Origin: Phycisphaerales bacterium
GTDB taxonomy: Bacteria; Planctomycetota; Phycisphaerae; UBA1845; UTPLA1
DNA: 64,000 nucleotides
NCBI GenBank assembly: GCA_022360095.1
Contig: JAKSDK010000788.1
Coordinates: forward strand, 1-64,000
Direction: 5' to 3'
The notes beneath the pieces are model-generated. The model saw only the letters and a program-made list of their open reading frames with translations, had not been told where the DNA came from and did no database searches. Each line of letters begins with the position of its first letter. Positions within the stretch are counted from its first letter, which is position 1. Positions 34,601 through 45,479 of this stretch are shown here, one piece after another. The translations under genes were made by a program, and so were the position numbers.

Positions 34601-35834
34601 GATATTCAGACTCCGGGCAGTTCAGCATCACCGGATGGTCCGCCGCTGCTCCGGTCTGGTCGAACACTTGAATTTGCCGCTTGGCATATCGAGCCCCGTT
34701 TCGAATCGCCTCGACAAACATGGGCCTTGTCACCAGTCCGCTGCAACTGCAGGTCAACAAAACGCCGCCTGGCCGAACGACCTGGAGGGCAAGGCCGTTG
34801 AGATCGCGATATTTTTTCAGTGCCTCCTCAATGCCCGCCCGGCTCGGAGCAAACTTGGAAGGGTCGCAGACGACGCAGTCATACTGGCGGCCATTGGCGA
34901 TCATCTGCCGTAGATAGATGAAGGCGTCGGAATGAACCAGGTTAATTCGCGTTTGATTCAAATTAACGTTCTTCCGTGCGATGGCGATCGCCTTTTCGTC
35001 AAGATCGACCGATGTCACCTCGCTGGCATGGCCGAGGACCTTCGCGCACAGTCCGAAACCACCCGTGTAACAGCAGAGATCAAGCACTTCCGCGCCGTCA
35101 CAGAACTCGGCGAATCGCCGGCGATTGTCACGTTGATCACAAAAGAAACCCGTCTTGTGGCCGGCCGAAACGTCGACCCGATAACGTATGCCGTGCTCAC
35201 GAACCGTCACCGGGCCGACTGCGCGACGCTTCGAATCAGGAACCTTGAAACCCTCGATCCGTTCGATTCGTTCATCGGCCCGGACGACCGTCCGCCACTC
35301 GGCGCCGTCCCGTACGAGAAAATCAAGACTCCTCGGGGGACCCAGCACGTCGGCCAGGGCACCGGCAAACATTTGACAACGCTGATACATCCCGATCGAA
35401 AACAACTCAAACACCAGGCAATCGGCATAACGCTCCACGATCAACCCGCTGAGGCCGTCGCCCTCGGCGTGGACGAGACGATAGGCGTCGGTCACTTCGT
35501 CGAGTCGCAGACGCCGTCGAAACGCGACCGCCCTCCCCAGTCGGGACTGCCAAAACGTGTCGTCAACCGCCTCGTTCCCATAGGCCAACACCCGCAGCGC
35601 AATCTGCGAATCGGGACTGTAAAGCGCCCGACCGAAGAGCGTATGATTTCTGTCGTAAAGATTGACGACGTCACCGGCGCCGGCCGCGGGATCGACGGCC
35701 CGAATCATGCGCTTAAAAATGAAGGGATGAAATCCGGCCGAACGCAGCAGAACCCACGGAGACTCAACGCCTTTGGGCGGTTCCACGCCCTCGTCACGCC
35801 GCTGGCCGGGTTGTTTCGAAACAGGATCGGACAT
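34572..35834 (-). CDS. 23S rRNA m5C methyltransferase RlmI-like (class I SAM)
   Basis: RlmI methylates C1962 of 23S rRNA. The 420-residue protein has the PUA-like N-terminal domain (about 25-115, LLRSAGFHPFIFKRMIRAV), an inserted subdomain, and a Rossmann methyltransferase from about 215 with SAM motif VLDLCCYTGGFGLCAK, the acidic loop SVDLDEKAIAIARKN, motif IV VCDPSKFAPS and motif VI LLTCSCSGLV with the candidate catalytic Cys. Motif IV is usually DPPKF; here it is DPSKF, a conservative change. It is transcribed opposite to the repeat-tail gene and overlaps its end. Known relatives have narrow specificity, so RlmI is likely but other rRNA positions are possible. Confidence 0.85.
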   Translation of the reverse strand: MSDPVSKQPGQRRDEGVEPPKGVESPWVLLRSAGFHPFIFKRMIRAVDPAAGAGDVVNLYDRNHTLFGRALYSPDSQIALRVLAYGNEAVDDTFWQSRLGRAVAFRRRLRLDEVTDAYRLVHAEGDGLSGLIVERYADCLVFELFSIGMYQRCQMFAGALADVLGPPRSLDFLVRDGAEWRTVVRADERIERIEGFKVPDSKRRAVGPVTVREHGIRYRVDVSAGHKTGFFCDQRDNRRRFAEFCDGAEVLDLCCYTGGFGLCAKVLGHASEVTSVDLDEKAIAIARKNVNLNQTRINLVHSDAFIYLRQMIANGRQYDCVVCDPSKFAPSRAGIEEALKKYRDLNGLALQVVRPGGVLLTCSCSGLVTRPMFVEAIRNGARYAKRQIQVFDQTGAAADHPVMLNCPESEYLKAVWCRVL

Positions 35835-35961
35835 CCATGCATCGTCGCGGGATTTACCGCTCGCCGCAAGCGTGAGTCAATCTCATTGAAAAATGAATCG
35901 CAGCTCGGTACCTTTTCCGGTGAAGAACATTTGGCCTAATCAAAGATAAGAGGAGTTGAAC

Positions 35962-36366
35962 ATGAGTGATATCACCACGACACAGGCACGGGCCGCAGTC
36001 GATGCGGCCAAGGCAAAGGCGGCGGACCTGAACGTCAAAATGAACATCGCGATCGTGGATGCCGGTGCGAACCTCAAGGCGTTTCTTCGTATGGATAACG
36101 CCTGGCTCGGATCGATCGACATCGCGATCAAGAAGGCGAAAACAGCGCGTTTCTTCGACATGCCCACCGGCGAAATCGGCAAACTTTCCCAGCCCGGCGG
36201 CAGCCTTTACAACATTGAGCATTCGAACAACGGTCTGATCTCATTCCCCGGCGGTGTTCCAATCAAGAACGGCTCTGGCGAGATCATCGGCGCCATCGGT
36301 GTTTCCGGCGACACCGTCGAAAACGACCACACCGTCGCCCAGGCCGGTGCCGAAGCGACCGGCTAG
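35962..36366 (+). CDS. GlcG/HbpS-like (DUF336) domain protein
   Basis: The 134-residue protein is a single DUF336/GlcG domain: [22 protein letters not shown], then [31 protein letters not shown] and [25 protein letters not shown]. Members include the heme-binding HbpS and the glycolate-locus protein GlcG, with varied roles. ATG 35962 has AGGAG six bases upstream; it is chosen over a TTG at 35956. It is convergent with the urocanate hydratase gene and 2 bases from its stop, so the two transcripts end together. Metabolic role not known here. Confidence 0.88.
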   Translation: MSDITTTQARAAVDAAKAKAADLNVKMNIAIVDAGANLKAFLRMDNAWLGSIDIAIKKAKTARFFDMPTGEIGKLSQPGGSLYNIEHSNNGLISFPGGVPIKNGSGEIIGAIGVSGDTVENDHTVAQAGAEATG

Positions 36367-36368
36367 TT

Positions 36369-38111
<1,743 letters not shown>

Positions 38112-38474
38112 GGATTTGGCTCCAAAGAAGTACGAGTTTCGAGCTTAATGTAGTCTTTTTCGTGTTTCAGGAAAAGACAAGCTGGCGAGGGACGGGAGGT
38201 TGTGCGGGGTGCGAAAAAATCCCCTATTGCGCGATACCGGGAATGAAGTTTAGTTTCTTCAGGTTTAGTTATTAGGGTTAGTAGGTTTCTATGGGACGCG
38301 GAACGTCCAGTTCGTCCTGTTGTCTCGTAGCTTGCGTTTGATTCGTCTGTAGCGAGCCGGTATCATCATAGATGCGTGCAAGGGAGTAGGTAAGCTCGCT
38401 TTGGGGACTTATCGGTATTCGCGGCGTTTGCTTTACAGGGGGAGAGTTGGCGCTCATTTCACGGATTCCTAACC
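38112..38474. other. Intergenic stretch, no gene seen
   Basis: A 363-base gap between the divergent hutU and multihaem cytochrome genes. It should hold promoters for both, but I see no confident promoter, RNA gene or coding frame. Confidence 0.5.
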
Positions 38475-40595
38475 ATGATCAAGTTTTCGGTCTTCGCTCA
38501 TAGTGTTGTGTTGATTGTTGTCAGTTCGGCGAGCGTTCTGGCGGGGACTCCCGTTCCATTGCCGACGAATATCAACAATTTCTACATGCGTGGAACGCAA
38601 CCGAACAGTCTGGCGCCGGGCAACGAGATTGTGACCGGCGCCGAAGATTGTCTTGCCTGTCACAGCGGAAGCGCCGTGATTTTCGACGAATGGGCCGGGA
38701 GTCTCATGGCGAATTCGGCCCGTGATCCTGTTTTTTACGCTTGTCTGGATATTGCCAATGCGGACGCTCCGGGCTCGGGCGACATTTGCATTCGTTGTCA
38801 CGTTCCGAAGGCCTGGTTGGAGGGCCGCTCCACACCGACGAGCGGCGCTCTCATCACTCAGGCGGACCGCGACGGCGTGAACTGTAACTTCTGTCATCGC
38901 ATGGTCGATCCGTTTAATGTGATGGGTGATGCACCGGCGGTGGATGCGGATATCCTGGCCGCCTTAGGCGCCGATGCACCGGTTCAATCGATGGATCAGG
39001 GAATGCCGAGCAGTCCTGGCTTTGGTGTTTCTGCGAACTACGTGGTCGACCCCTACGATCGTCGGCGAGGGCCGTTTCCTTTGGGCACGGGGCCCGGGGA
39101 GGCCGCTTGCGAGACTTTTCACTTTATAGACACGCAGGATCAGTGCGAAGATGACATGGGCATGCCGATTCCCTGTCCCACTTATGAATCGCCGTTCCAC
39201 CGGCGTTCTCAGATCTGTTCGACCTGTCATGACGTGAGCACGCCGCATTTCAGTCTCAACATGGCTGGTACGGGGTTCGAGTTCAACGGCACGGGCGTTC
39301 CGCATCCCGACGGCAACAAATACAACATGGTTCCGATCGAGCGTACGTTCAGCGAATGGCTCAAGAGCGACTTTGCGGTGGGTGCGGGCGTCGATCTGGG
39401 CGGTCGATACGGGGGGCCTGGTGCGACGTTTGTGGCGGATTGTCAGGACTGTCATATGCCGGTTTATACGGCTCAAGGATGCCAGCAGCGCCCGCCTCGG
39501 CCGGATCTGCCGCATCACTTTCTGAGTGGCGCCAGCACGTGGCAGTTGGAGGCGATCAAGGCGCAATACGGCGATACCGGCACGGTGTCGCCCGGTGAGG
39601 TTTCCAACGACTCGATCGATACGAACATTCAGCGGAACATCAAGATGCTGCGTTGTGCGGCGGATCTCGAGGTGACGCTTGACGACTCGCAGACTCCTGG
39701 GATCGACCAATTGAAGGTTCGTGTGGTTAATCAGACCGGGCACAAGTTGCCGAGCGGTTATCCTGAAGGGCGGCGAATCTGGATCACCGTTCAGTTCTTT
39801 GACTGCACGGATGCCGTCAACCCGTCGGAGGAGTATGGCGCGTATGACTTCAGCACCGGCGATCTGGTGACTGCGAACACGAAGGTGTACGAGATGATCG
39901 GCGGTATCGACAGTTATCTTGCGGGCCTGACCAACCGTACCGCCGGTCCGGACCAACATTTTGTCTTGACGAATACGATTTACAAAGACAATCGAATTCC
40001 TCCGCGTGGATTTACCAATGCCGGTTTTGCGGCGGTCCAGGCTTCGCCGGTGGCCTACAGTTATGCCGACGGGCAATATTGGGATGACACGTTTTTTGAG
40101 ATCCCGGCTTATGCCCTCGGCGCGAAGGTGATGCTCTACTATCAGGCGACGACGAAGGAATACATTGAGTTTCTGCGGGATACGAATCCGAACGCCGGCA
40201 TGGCGGGCAATGCCGGGCAAGTGGCGTATGATCTCTGGCTGAGTGAGGGCGGTCGCATTCCGGTCGAGATGGCTATTTTCCCGCCTCGTCCCGTGCCGCT
40301 TCCCGATGACCCGTGCGATGAAATCGACCCTGCGATCCTTTATGCCTGTGGTTGTCCGGACGGTCCTGATCCGCTGGTTGTCGATCCTGACGGGGACGGA
40401 CAGTTTGACGTCGAATTGAAAGGAGACCTCGACGGCGATCGACAGGTGACGTTGGTCGATCTGCCGGATTTTGTGCAGGTTCTGGTGGGGCTCGAGACTG
40501 ATCCTCGATTGATCTGTGCCGCGGATATGAACGATCAAAATGGGGCGGATGGTGATGACGTTCAGTTGTTTGTGGATGAGCTGTTGTCGCCGTGA
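38475..40595 (+). CDS. Secreted five-haem c-type cytochrome with dockerin-like tail
   Basis: The 706-residue protein starts with a signal peptide (hydrophobic VVLIVVSSASVLAG) and carries five CxxCH haem sites: CLACH (about residue 59), CIRCH, CNFCH, CSTCH and CQDCH, spread over the first 330 residues. The segment after that (about 370-600) has TGHKLPSGYPEGRRIWITV, a pattern seen in multihaem cytochromes of the planctomycete and related families. The C-terminal tail carries EF-hand-like motifs (VDPDGDGQFDVEL, GDLDGDRQVTLVDLPDFVQVL and the GADGDDVQLFVDELL end). It probably carries electrons at the cell surface or in the periplasm; the partner is not encoded next to it. Its tail is the same type as on other secreted proteins in the window. 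Confidence 0.88.
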   Translation: MIKFSVFAHSVVLIVVSSASVLAGTPVPLPTNINNFYMRGTQPNSLAPGNEIVTGAEDCLACHSGSAVIFDEWAGSLMANSARDPVFYACLDIANADAPGSGDICIRCHVPKAWLEGRSTPTSGALITQADRDGVNCNFCHRMVDPFNVMGDAPAVDADILAALGADAPVQSMDQGMPSSPGFGVSANYVVDPYDRRRGPFPLGTGPGEAACETFHFIDTQDQCEDDMGMPIPCPTYESPFHRRSQICSTCHDVSTPHFSLNMAGTGFEFNGTGVPHPDGNKYNMVPIERTFSEWLKSDFAVGAGVDLGGRYGGPGATFVADCQDCHMPVYTAQGCQQRPPRPDLPHHFLSGASTWQLEAIKAQYGDTGTVSPGEVSNDSIDTNIQRNIKMLRCAADLEVTLDDSQTPGIDQLKVRVVNQTGHKLPSGYPEGRRIWITVQFFDCTDAVNPSEEYGAYDFSTGDLVTANTKVYEMIGGIDSYLAGLTNRTAGPDQHFVLTNTIYKDNRIPPRGFTNAGFAAVQASPVAYSYADGQYWDDTFFEIPAYALGAKVMLYYQATTKEYIEFLRDTNPNAGMAGNAGQVAYDLWLSEGGRIPVEMAIFPPRPVPLPDDPCDEIDPAILYACGCPDGPDPLVVDPDGDGQFDVELKGDLDGDRQVTLVDLPDFVQVLVGLETDPRLICAADMNDQNGADGDDVQLFVDELLSP

Positions 40596-40610
40596 ATTTT
40601 TCAGGTATTC

Positions 40611-40636
40611 GACCCCGGGCAGGGGGGGGCGGGGCT
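40611..40636 (-). repeat. GC-rich palindromic repeat, copy 6 (reverse orientation)
   Basis: ACCCCGGGCAGG followed by GGGGCGGGGCTTCAT is the family sequence in reverse orientation (reverse complement: AAGCCCCGCCCC...CCTGCCCGGGGT). It lies 15 bases after the cytochrome gene. Confidence 0.65.
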
Positions 40637-40708
40637 TCATTCCTCATGTTGAGTTTCTTTGGCGTGGGTTGTACCATTTAGGCTTTTTAACGACCGGACT
40701 CACGACGG

Positions 40709-41185
40709 ATGAAACTCACCGACTATCTGCCGCAAAATCTCATCAAGATCCCGCTTCAGGTTTCTGACAAGACGCAGGCGATTACCGTTCTGGTGGATCT
40801 GCTGGCCGAGCAGGGGCTTACCAGCAAGCGGGATCAGCTCTTGCAGGCTGTGCTTGAGCGTGAGTCGCAGCGGACGACCGGGATCGGTCGGGGATTTGCC
40901 ATTCCTCATGCCAAGTGCGATGCGGTGGGTAAGCTGATGATCGCGTGTGGTCGCCCGGAGGAACCGATCGACTTCGCGGCGATTGATGATCAGCCTGTTC
41001 GTTTGATTGCCTTACTTGTCAGTCCGACGAACGAAACAAGCACACATATTCAGGCGCTGGCGAAGCTGAGCCGTTTGGTGACCAATGACAAGCTTTTGAG
41101 CAGTTTGCTGGAAGCGAAGGACGCGTCTGAGTTTCACGCCCTTATTTCGGAGAATGATCACGCGTTTTCATCTCAGGCGGAGTGA
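40709..41185 (+). CDS. ptsN: PTS EIIA (PtsN-type) phosphocarrier protein
   Basis: The 158-residue protein is an EIIA domain of the nitrogen/fructose type, with the phosphorylatable His67 in GIGRGFAIPHAKCDAVG and a second family segment IALLVSPTNETSTHIQALAKLSRLV. PtsN-type proteins regulate metabolism or transport through protein contacts rather than moving a sugar. No other PTS gene is nearby, so it is probably regulatory, but the partner is unknown. Start ATG 40709. Confidence 0.9.
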   Translation: MKLTDYLPQNLIKIPLQVSDKTQAITVLVDLLAEQGLTSKRDQLLQAVLERESQRTTGIGRGFAIPHAKCDAVGKLMIACGRPEEPIDFAAIDDQPVRLIALLVSPTNETSTHIQALAKLSRLVTNDKLLSSLLEAKDASEFHALISENDHAFSSQAE

Positions 41186-41254
41186 TGGTGGGGGCGCCAG
41201 ACGGCAAGCCGGGTTGGGGGATTTTTCGCCGTTTATGGGAATTAGCAGAGGGCG

Positions 41255-42028
41255 TTACCAGCCGACCATGTTGTAGCCGGCATCGACGTAGTGTATTTCG
41301 CCGGTGACGCCGCTCGAGAGGTCGCTGCAGAGGTATAGGCCTGCGCCGCCAACTTCGTCCGACTCGATGTTCCGTCTGAGCGGGGACTTGGTGGGGTAGT
41401 GTTCGAGAATTTTATCGAAGCCGCCGATTCCGGCCGAGCTGAGCGTCCGGCACGGGCCGGCGCTGACGGCGTTGACACGGACGCGCCTCAGGTCGCCGAG
41501 GTCCGCTGCAAGGTATCGAACGGAGCTTTCCAAAGCGGCCTTGCAAACACCCATGACATTGTAGCCCGGTACGAATCGGACGGAGCCGAGGTAGCTGAGC
41601 GTGAGCACCGAGGCGCCTTCTCGAAACATGTCGAAGGCCTTTTGGCAAACAGAGATGAATGAATACACGCTGATATCCATTGCCTGTTTGAAGTCTTCCC
41701 GGTTGGTTTTCCAGAAACGGTCCGTCAGGCATTCGCGATTTGCAAAGGCGATGGCGTGGACCAGGAAATCGATTTTATCGTAGGATTCTCGCACCTTGCC
41801 GAGGAAGTTTTCAACATCGTCGTCTTTGCTGACGTCGCAGGGGGCGATGATTTTGGCGCCGATGGGTTCGGCCAGCTTGCGGACTCGGCGTTCCATTTTT
41901 TCGCCCGGGAGATGATTGAAGGCCATTTCCGCGCCTTCAGCATGCAGCTTTTCGGCGATCATCCAGGCAAGGCTATGGTCGTTCGCCACGCCGAATATGA
42001 CTCCCTTTTTGCCATCCATCAAACCCAT
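41255..42028 (-). CDS. fabI: Enoyl-[acyl-carrier-protein] reductase FabI
   Basis: It reduces the enoyl-ACP double bond in fatty acid synthesis using NADH or NADPH. The 257-residue protein is an atypical short-chain dehydrogenase: GVANDHSLAWMIAEKL at the nucleotide site, AHAIAFAN-type loop (HAIAFANRECLTDRF), and the catalytic pair Tyr156 and Lys163 (GYNVMGVCKAALE), with Tyr146 upstream. These numbers equal those of E. coli FabI exactly when counting from ATG 42028. A longer open frame extends upstream, but the conserved start MGLMDGKKGVIFGVAN at 42028 with GGAG upstream is preferred. It is the probable sole enoyl reductase in this stretch. Confidence 0.95.
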   Translation of the reverse strand: MGLMDGKKGVIFGVANDHSLAWMIAEKLHAEGAEMAFNHLPGEKMERRVRKLAEPIGAKIIAPCDVSKDDDVENFLGKVRESYDKIDFLVHAIAFANRECLTDRFWKTNREDFKQAMDISVYSFISVCQKAFDMFREGASVLTLSYLGSVRFVPGYNVMGVCKAALESSVRYLAADLGDLRRVRVNAVSAGPCRTLSSAGIGGFDKILEHYPTKSPLRRNIESDEVGGAGLYLCSDLSSGVTGEIHYVDAGYNMVGW

Positions 42029-42226
42029 GCGATTTCGTCTCCTTCGGCGAAAATCGGGTGTTGTTTGCGATTGCGCCAGATCGAGATCATCTAACATTAC
42101 GAACGTCGGCTCGACGACGGTTTCGTAAAGAACGGTAATGTAGAGGCGAAACGTTGGAAAGTCCAGCATGCTCGCGGCTCATCGGAGATCGGACGCGTTG
42201 TGGCAGCGCAACTTACTGACTAGACT

Positions 42227-43339
42227 ATGCTTGTGCGAGACAAAGCGAATCAGTCCATGGGGGGAATCGAGCCTCGTCGCATCCTGATTTTCGTTCCGAA
42301 TTGGGTGGGCGATGTGGTGATGGCGACTGCTGCGATGCGGGCAATTCGCCGTCACTTTCAGGGCGCCCACATCGTGCATTTGATGAAGCCCTATGTGGCG
42401 GACGTTTTGTCGGGAACGGGGTTGAGCGACGAGCAGTTTTTTTGGCCTGCGCGCCCGGATTCACAGCATTCTGGTCGGCTGGGTTTGATCGGAGATCTTC
42501 GGCGCCGTCGATTTGATTTGGCCGTGCTGCTGACGAATTCGTTTCGCTCTGCTTTGATTGCAAGGCTGGCGGGCGTGGAACGGCGGGTCGGCTACGCGCG
42601 CGACGCGCGGGGGTGGCTGTTGACCGATCGACTGAGGCCGTTGCGTCAAGGTCGCCGGTTTGTTCCTGTGCCGGCGTTGGATTACTACAACGATCTTGCC
42701 CGTTATCTCGGTTGTGAAGAGGTTGAAGACCGGCTGGCGCTCGCGACGTCGATGGAGGATGAATCGTCGATTGACAAGCGTTTGGGCAGTTTGGACCCCG
42801 AGCAACCCTTGGTCGTCTTGAATCCCGGTGCGAACTACGGTTCTGGAAAATGCTGGCCTGCGGAGAAGTATGCGGCTCTGGCGGACGCGGTTGTTTCGCG
42901 TTACGGCGCTCGCGTCGTGGCTTCGTTGGGTCCGAAGGAGCGTGCGATTGCCGATCGCCTTCAGGCGGCGGCGAATCGTCCCATTGAGGTTTATGTCGAT
43001 CCTCCGTTGGGGCTGGGGCCTTTGCGGGCCTTGATTCGCCGATGCCATCTGCTGGTCACCAATGATACGGGTCCGCGCCATTTTGCGGCAGCCTTCGATG
43101 TTCCGGTGGTGACGATTTTCGGGTCGAGTGACCCGGCGTGGACGGAGACGCGTTTCGGCAAGGAGCGCGTTGTCAAGCTCGATTTGGATTGTCAGCCTTG
43201 CATGGCTCGGGTTTGTCCATTAGGTCATCACGATTGTATGCAGAAGCTGGAGCCGGACCTGGTGCTGGAGAAGGTGGACGAATTTTTGGGGATGAGGCAA
43301 ACGGGTTCGGAGCCAGGGCGTTTGAACGTGGTTCAATAG
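42227..43339 (+). CDS. ADP-heptose:LPS heptosyltransferase (WaaF-like, GT9)
   Basis: It transfers heptose to the LPS core. The 370-residue protein shows the GT9 pattern: ILIFVPNWVGDVVMATAAMRAIRRHF at the N-terminus, AGVERRVGYARDARGWLLT, NPGANYGSGKCWPAEKYAALAD at the start of the C-terminal domain, and LVTNDTGPRHFAAAFDVPVVTIFGSSDP with the conserved NDTG motif. The ATG at 42227 is listed; an ATG at 42257 would remove ten residues of unlikely importance. It lies opposite fabI. LPS-type glycan synthesis fits a Gram-negative-type envelope. Confidence 0.93.
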   Translation: MLVRDKANQSMGGIEPRRILIFVPNWVGDVVMATAAMRAIRRHFQGAHIVHLMKPYVADVLSGTGLSDEQFFWPARPDSQHSGRLGLIGDLRRRRFDLAVLLTNSFRSALIARLAGVERRVGYARDARGWLLTDRLRPLRQGRRFVPVPALDYYNDLARYLGCEEVEDRLALATSMEDESSIDKRLGSLDPEQPLVVLNPGANYGSGKCWPAEKYAALADAVVSRYGARVVASLGPKERAIADRLQAAANRPIEVYVDPPLGLGPLRALIRRCHLLVTNDTGPRHFAAAFDVPVVTIFGSSDPAWTETRFGKERVVKLDLDCQPCMARVCPLGHHDCMQKLEPDLVLEKVDEFLGMRQTGSEPGRLNVVQ

Positions 43340-43348
43340 GCGATTGGA

Positions 43349-44179
43349 CTATGGTTCCGTCTCTTCGTTGGGCAACGGGGCCGTCGTGAACCAGCGCAGG
43401 CGATCGACACGGGGACTCGGCCAGCCGACATCCATGTGTTCCAATGGCATGCGTTCGACGTGAGTATCGAAGAACAGCGCGTTGATCCCGCTGGGATGGC
43501 GTTTGTCATTTGCGATTCTGGGGTAGGAAGCGAGCGGAAGCTGGGAGGAGTAGAACAGGTCATGGTACTGGCCTGAATTGGTGGGTAACTTGGCATGGGC
43601 TTCGGTGAGGTAGATCAACTGGCTGGTGTCCTTCCTCATCCGTGTCAGGCTGGCGAACAGGCGGCGTTCCACCACTTCGTTTGCGAATTGATTGATTGGG
43701 CCGTCTCCCGGTGGGCCGGGGTCGTCGGTGAGGGTGTAAGGTTGGATGAACGAGTTGACCACGAAATCGAGGCGTTGCCGTTCTTCGGGAAAATCAGGGC
43801 ACTGGAATGCTTCGTGGTCGCCGACCAGTTCCAACATTTTCGCTTCGAGGCTGACCGACTGATAAGGTCCTGCTTCGTTGAGATTTCGCTCGCTGAGGGC
43901 AGGTAGAAGCGAAGCTGCGAAGTGCATGGAGCCGTCGTCTAGTCTGGATTCTCCGAGGGGTACGACATCGTCATAAAAATTGGCGTAGATTTGCATTCCC
44001 TGGCCGAGTGTTCTGAGATGTGATTCGCAGACGATAGCCCGTCCGCTGCGTCTGGCCCCGGTCAACGCGGGCAGCAGGATGCTGACCAACAGCGAGAGGA
44101 TCGAGATGACTACGAGCAACTCGATGAGCGTGAAGCCTCTGGACCGAGTTTGTCGCAGGTCCGCGATGCGGCTGTTCAT
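43349..44179 (-). CDS. Lone pseudopilin with prepilin cleavage/methylation motif (DUF1559-like)
   Basis: Read from ATG 44179, the 276-residue protein has a short basic leader and the prepilin motif RSRGFTLIELLVVISILSLLVSILLPAL, with cleavage after Gly and Phe+1/Glu+5. The globular part contains the segment SHLRTLGQGMQIYANFYDD, typical of planctomycete H-x9-DG/DUF1559-type proteins, and a C-terminal LFFDTHVERMPLE. It is far from the pilus operon and not adjacent to any secretion gene, so it is a satellite pilin or substrate. An upstream extended frame was rejected because it precedes the prepilin motif by about 84 residues. Confidence 0.9.
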   Translation of the reverse strand: MNSRIADLRQTRSRGFTLIELLVVISILSLLVSILLPALTGARRSGRAIVCESHLRTLGQGMQIYANFYDDVVPLGESRLDDGSMHFAASLLPALSERNLNEAGPYQSVSLEAKMLELVGDHEAFQCPDFPEERQRLDFVVNSFIQPYTLTDDPGPPGDGPINQFANEVVERRLFASLTRMRKDTSQLIYLTEAHAKLPTNSGQYHDLFYSSQLPLASYPRIANDKRHPSGINALFFDTHVERMPLEHMDVGWPSPRVDRLRWFTTAPLPNEETEP

Positions 44180-44311
44180 TCCCTTGAGACCCTTGCTTAG
44201 AATGCTCACCAGAAAGCCATTATGCCTTTGTATTCGGGAAAAATGAAGTGTTTTAGTGAGAATATCTCGGTTGTCCCGGTTGCGGGCCGTATTCGGTGGG
44301 AGATCAAAGAG

Positions 44312-44710
44312 ATGGGCCATGAAGTTGAGAAATCGGACAAGGAGTGGCAAGAACAGCTTACGCCCGAGCAGTATGAAGTGACGCGGAAGAAAGGGACCGA
44401 ATGCGCGTTCACCGGGGCCTATTGGAACCACAAGGCGCCGGGTGTTTACCGCTGTGTGTGTTGTGGTCAGCCGCTATTTGAGTCTGATGCGAAGTTTGAG
44501 TCCGGCTCGGGGTGGCCGAGCTTTTATCGGCCGATGATCGAAGAACATGTTCAAGCGGAGTCGGACATGAGCCATGGCATGTGCCGTACGGAGGTGCTTT
44601 GCCGGCGCTGTGGCGCGCACCTTGGCCATGTGTTCGAGGACGGTCCCGAACCGACCGGGCTGCGATATTGCATTAATTCGGCGGCCTTGGAATTTGACGA
44701 GAAGGCTTGA
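44312..44710 (+). CDS. msrB: Peptide methionine-R-sulfoxide reductase
   Basis: It repairs oxidised methionine. The 132-residue protein has the MsrB fold with zinc Cys pairs CVCC (48/51) and CRRC (97/100), the [11 protein letters not shown] segment that contains the substrate loop, and the catalytic Cys120 in RYCINSAAL. All are intact. ATG 44312 with GGGAG upstream is chosen; an earlier in-frame start would add 30 residues with no family match. No msrA is visible nearby. Confidence 0.96.
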   Translation: MGHEVEKSDKEWQEQLTPEQYEVTRKKGTECAFTGAYWNHKAPGVYRCVCCGQPLFESDAKFESGSGWPSFYRPMIEEHVQAESDMSHGMCRTEVLCRRCGAHLGHVFEDGPEPTGLRYCINSAALEFDEKA

Positions 44711-44835
44711 GCAGGCCGTTGTTTTGGTTCTTGCCGTGCGGTGGAGGTCCTGGTAGTTTCGCTGTGTGGCGTTTTTTTGTTGATCGTGTGGCAGGGACGC
44801 TTGGGGTGGGTAATAATACCAAGTGGAGACCCAAC

Positions 44836-45459
44836 GTGAATGGGCTACGAGCGTTGATTTGTGTTTTCGGCATCGCCTTGGGGATCTTGAGCGTTGGCTG
44901 CAGTGGTCCGAGAAAGTTCGTGCCGGACGTTCATCCCGACGAGTTGTCGGACGACGGTTTTTATGCATATCTTACAGAGATACCGTTGGTTACCGTCGAT
45001 GAAGCCTATCGTGCGATGCTCATCCTGGCGGATGGCGAGGACCGTTCTGAGGATTTTGTAGATCGGCAGCGGAAACTGGAAACGCGAGGCATTGCGAAGT
45101 CGGCATGGGATTTGCAGCAAGATCACGTGGTGGATACCGGCTCTGTGGCGTATATGGTCTGCCGGATTTGCCAGATCGACGGTGGTGTGAACATGCGTTT
45201 GTTCGGTTCGCTTGGCTTAGGGGACCGACGTTATGCTTTGCGCGAACTGATTTATCGCGAGATGCTCGAAGAGGCGGTCGACTTCGAATATATGACGGGC
45301 GCCAACCTCTTCGCTTTGTTGAGAAAAGCGGATGCTCATATGGCCGAAAAAGGTTTGTATGAGTCCAATGTTGATCTGAGCGACGAAACCGACCGTGATG
45401 AAGCAGGCGAGTTGATCGTGCCTCCGTCAGTGGGGCAGGCTCCCGTTGAGGGCGCCTAG
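44836..45459 (+). CDS. Putative lipoprotein, function unknown
   Basis: From GTG 44836 (GGAG upstream) the 207-residue product has a lipoprotein signal with lipobox SVGC (Cys at about residue 22) and a mixed helical domain with VTVDEAYRAMLILADGEDRSEDFVDRQ and, later, YALRELIYREMLEEAVDFEYMTG. No family is recognised. It lies just before a FecR-domain gene, with 20 bases between, so the two are probably co-transcribed and may act together in the envelope. The C-terminal 30 residues are acidic and low complexity. Confidence 0.72.
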   Translation: MNGLRALICVFGIALGILSVGCSGPRKFVPDVHPDELSDDGFYAYLTEIPLVTVDEAYRAMLILADGEDRSEDFVDRQRKLETRGIAKSAWDLQQDHVVDTGSVAYMVCRICQIDGGVNMRLFGSLGLGDRRYALRELIYREMLEEAVDFEYMTGANLFALLRKADAHMAEKGLYESNVDLSDETDRDEAGELIVPPSVGQAPVEGA

Positions 45460-45479
45460 AATAGAGTAAGGCTGAAACA

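Noticed and set aside
38112..38474. Looked for a riboswitch or sRNA between hutU and the cytochrome
   Set aside because: No strong conserved helices or T tract found by eye.
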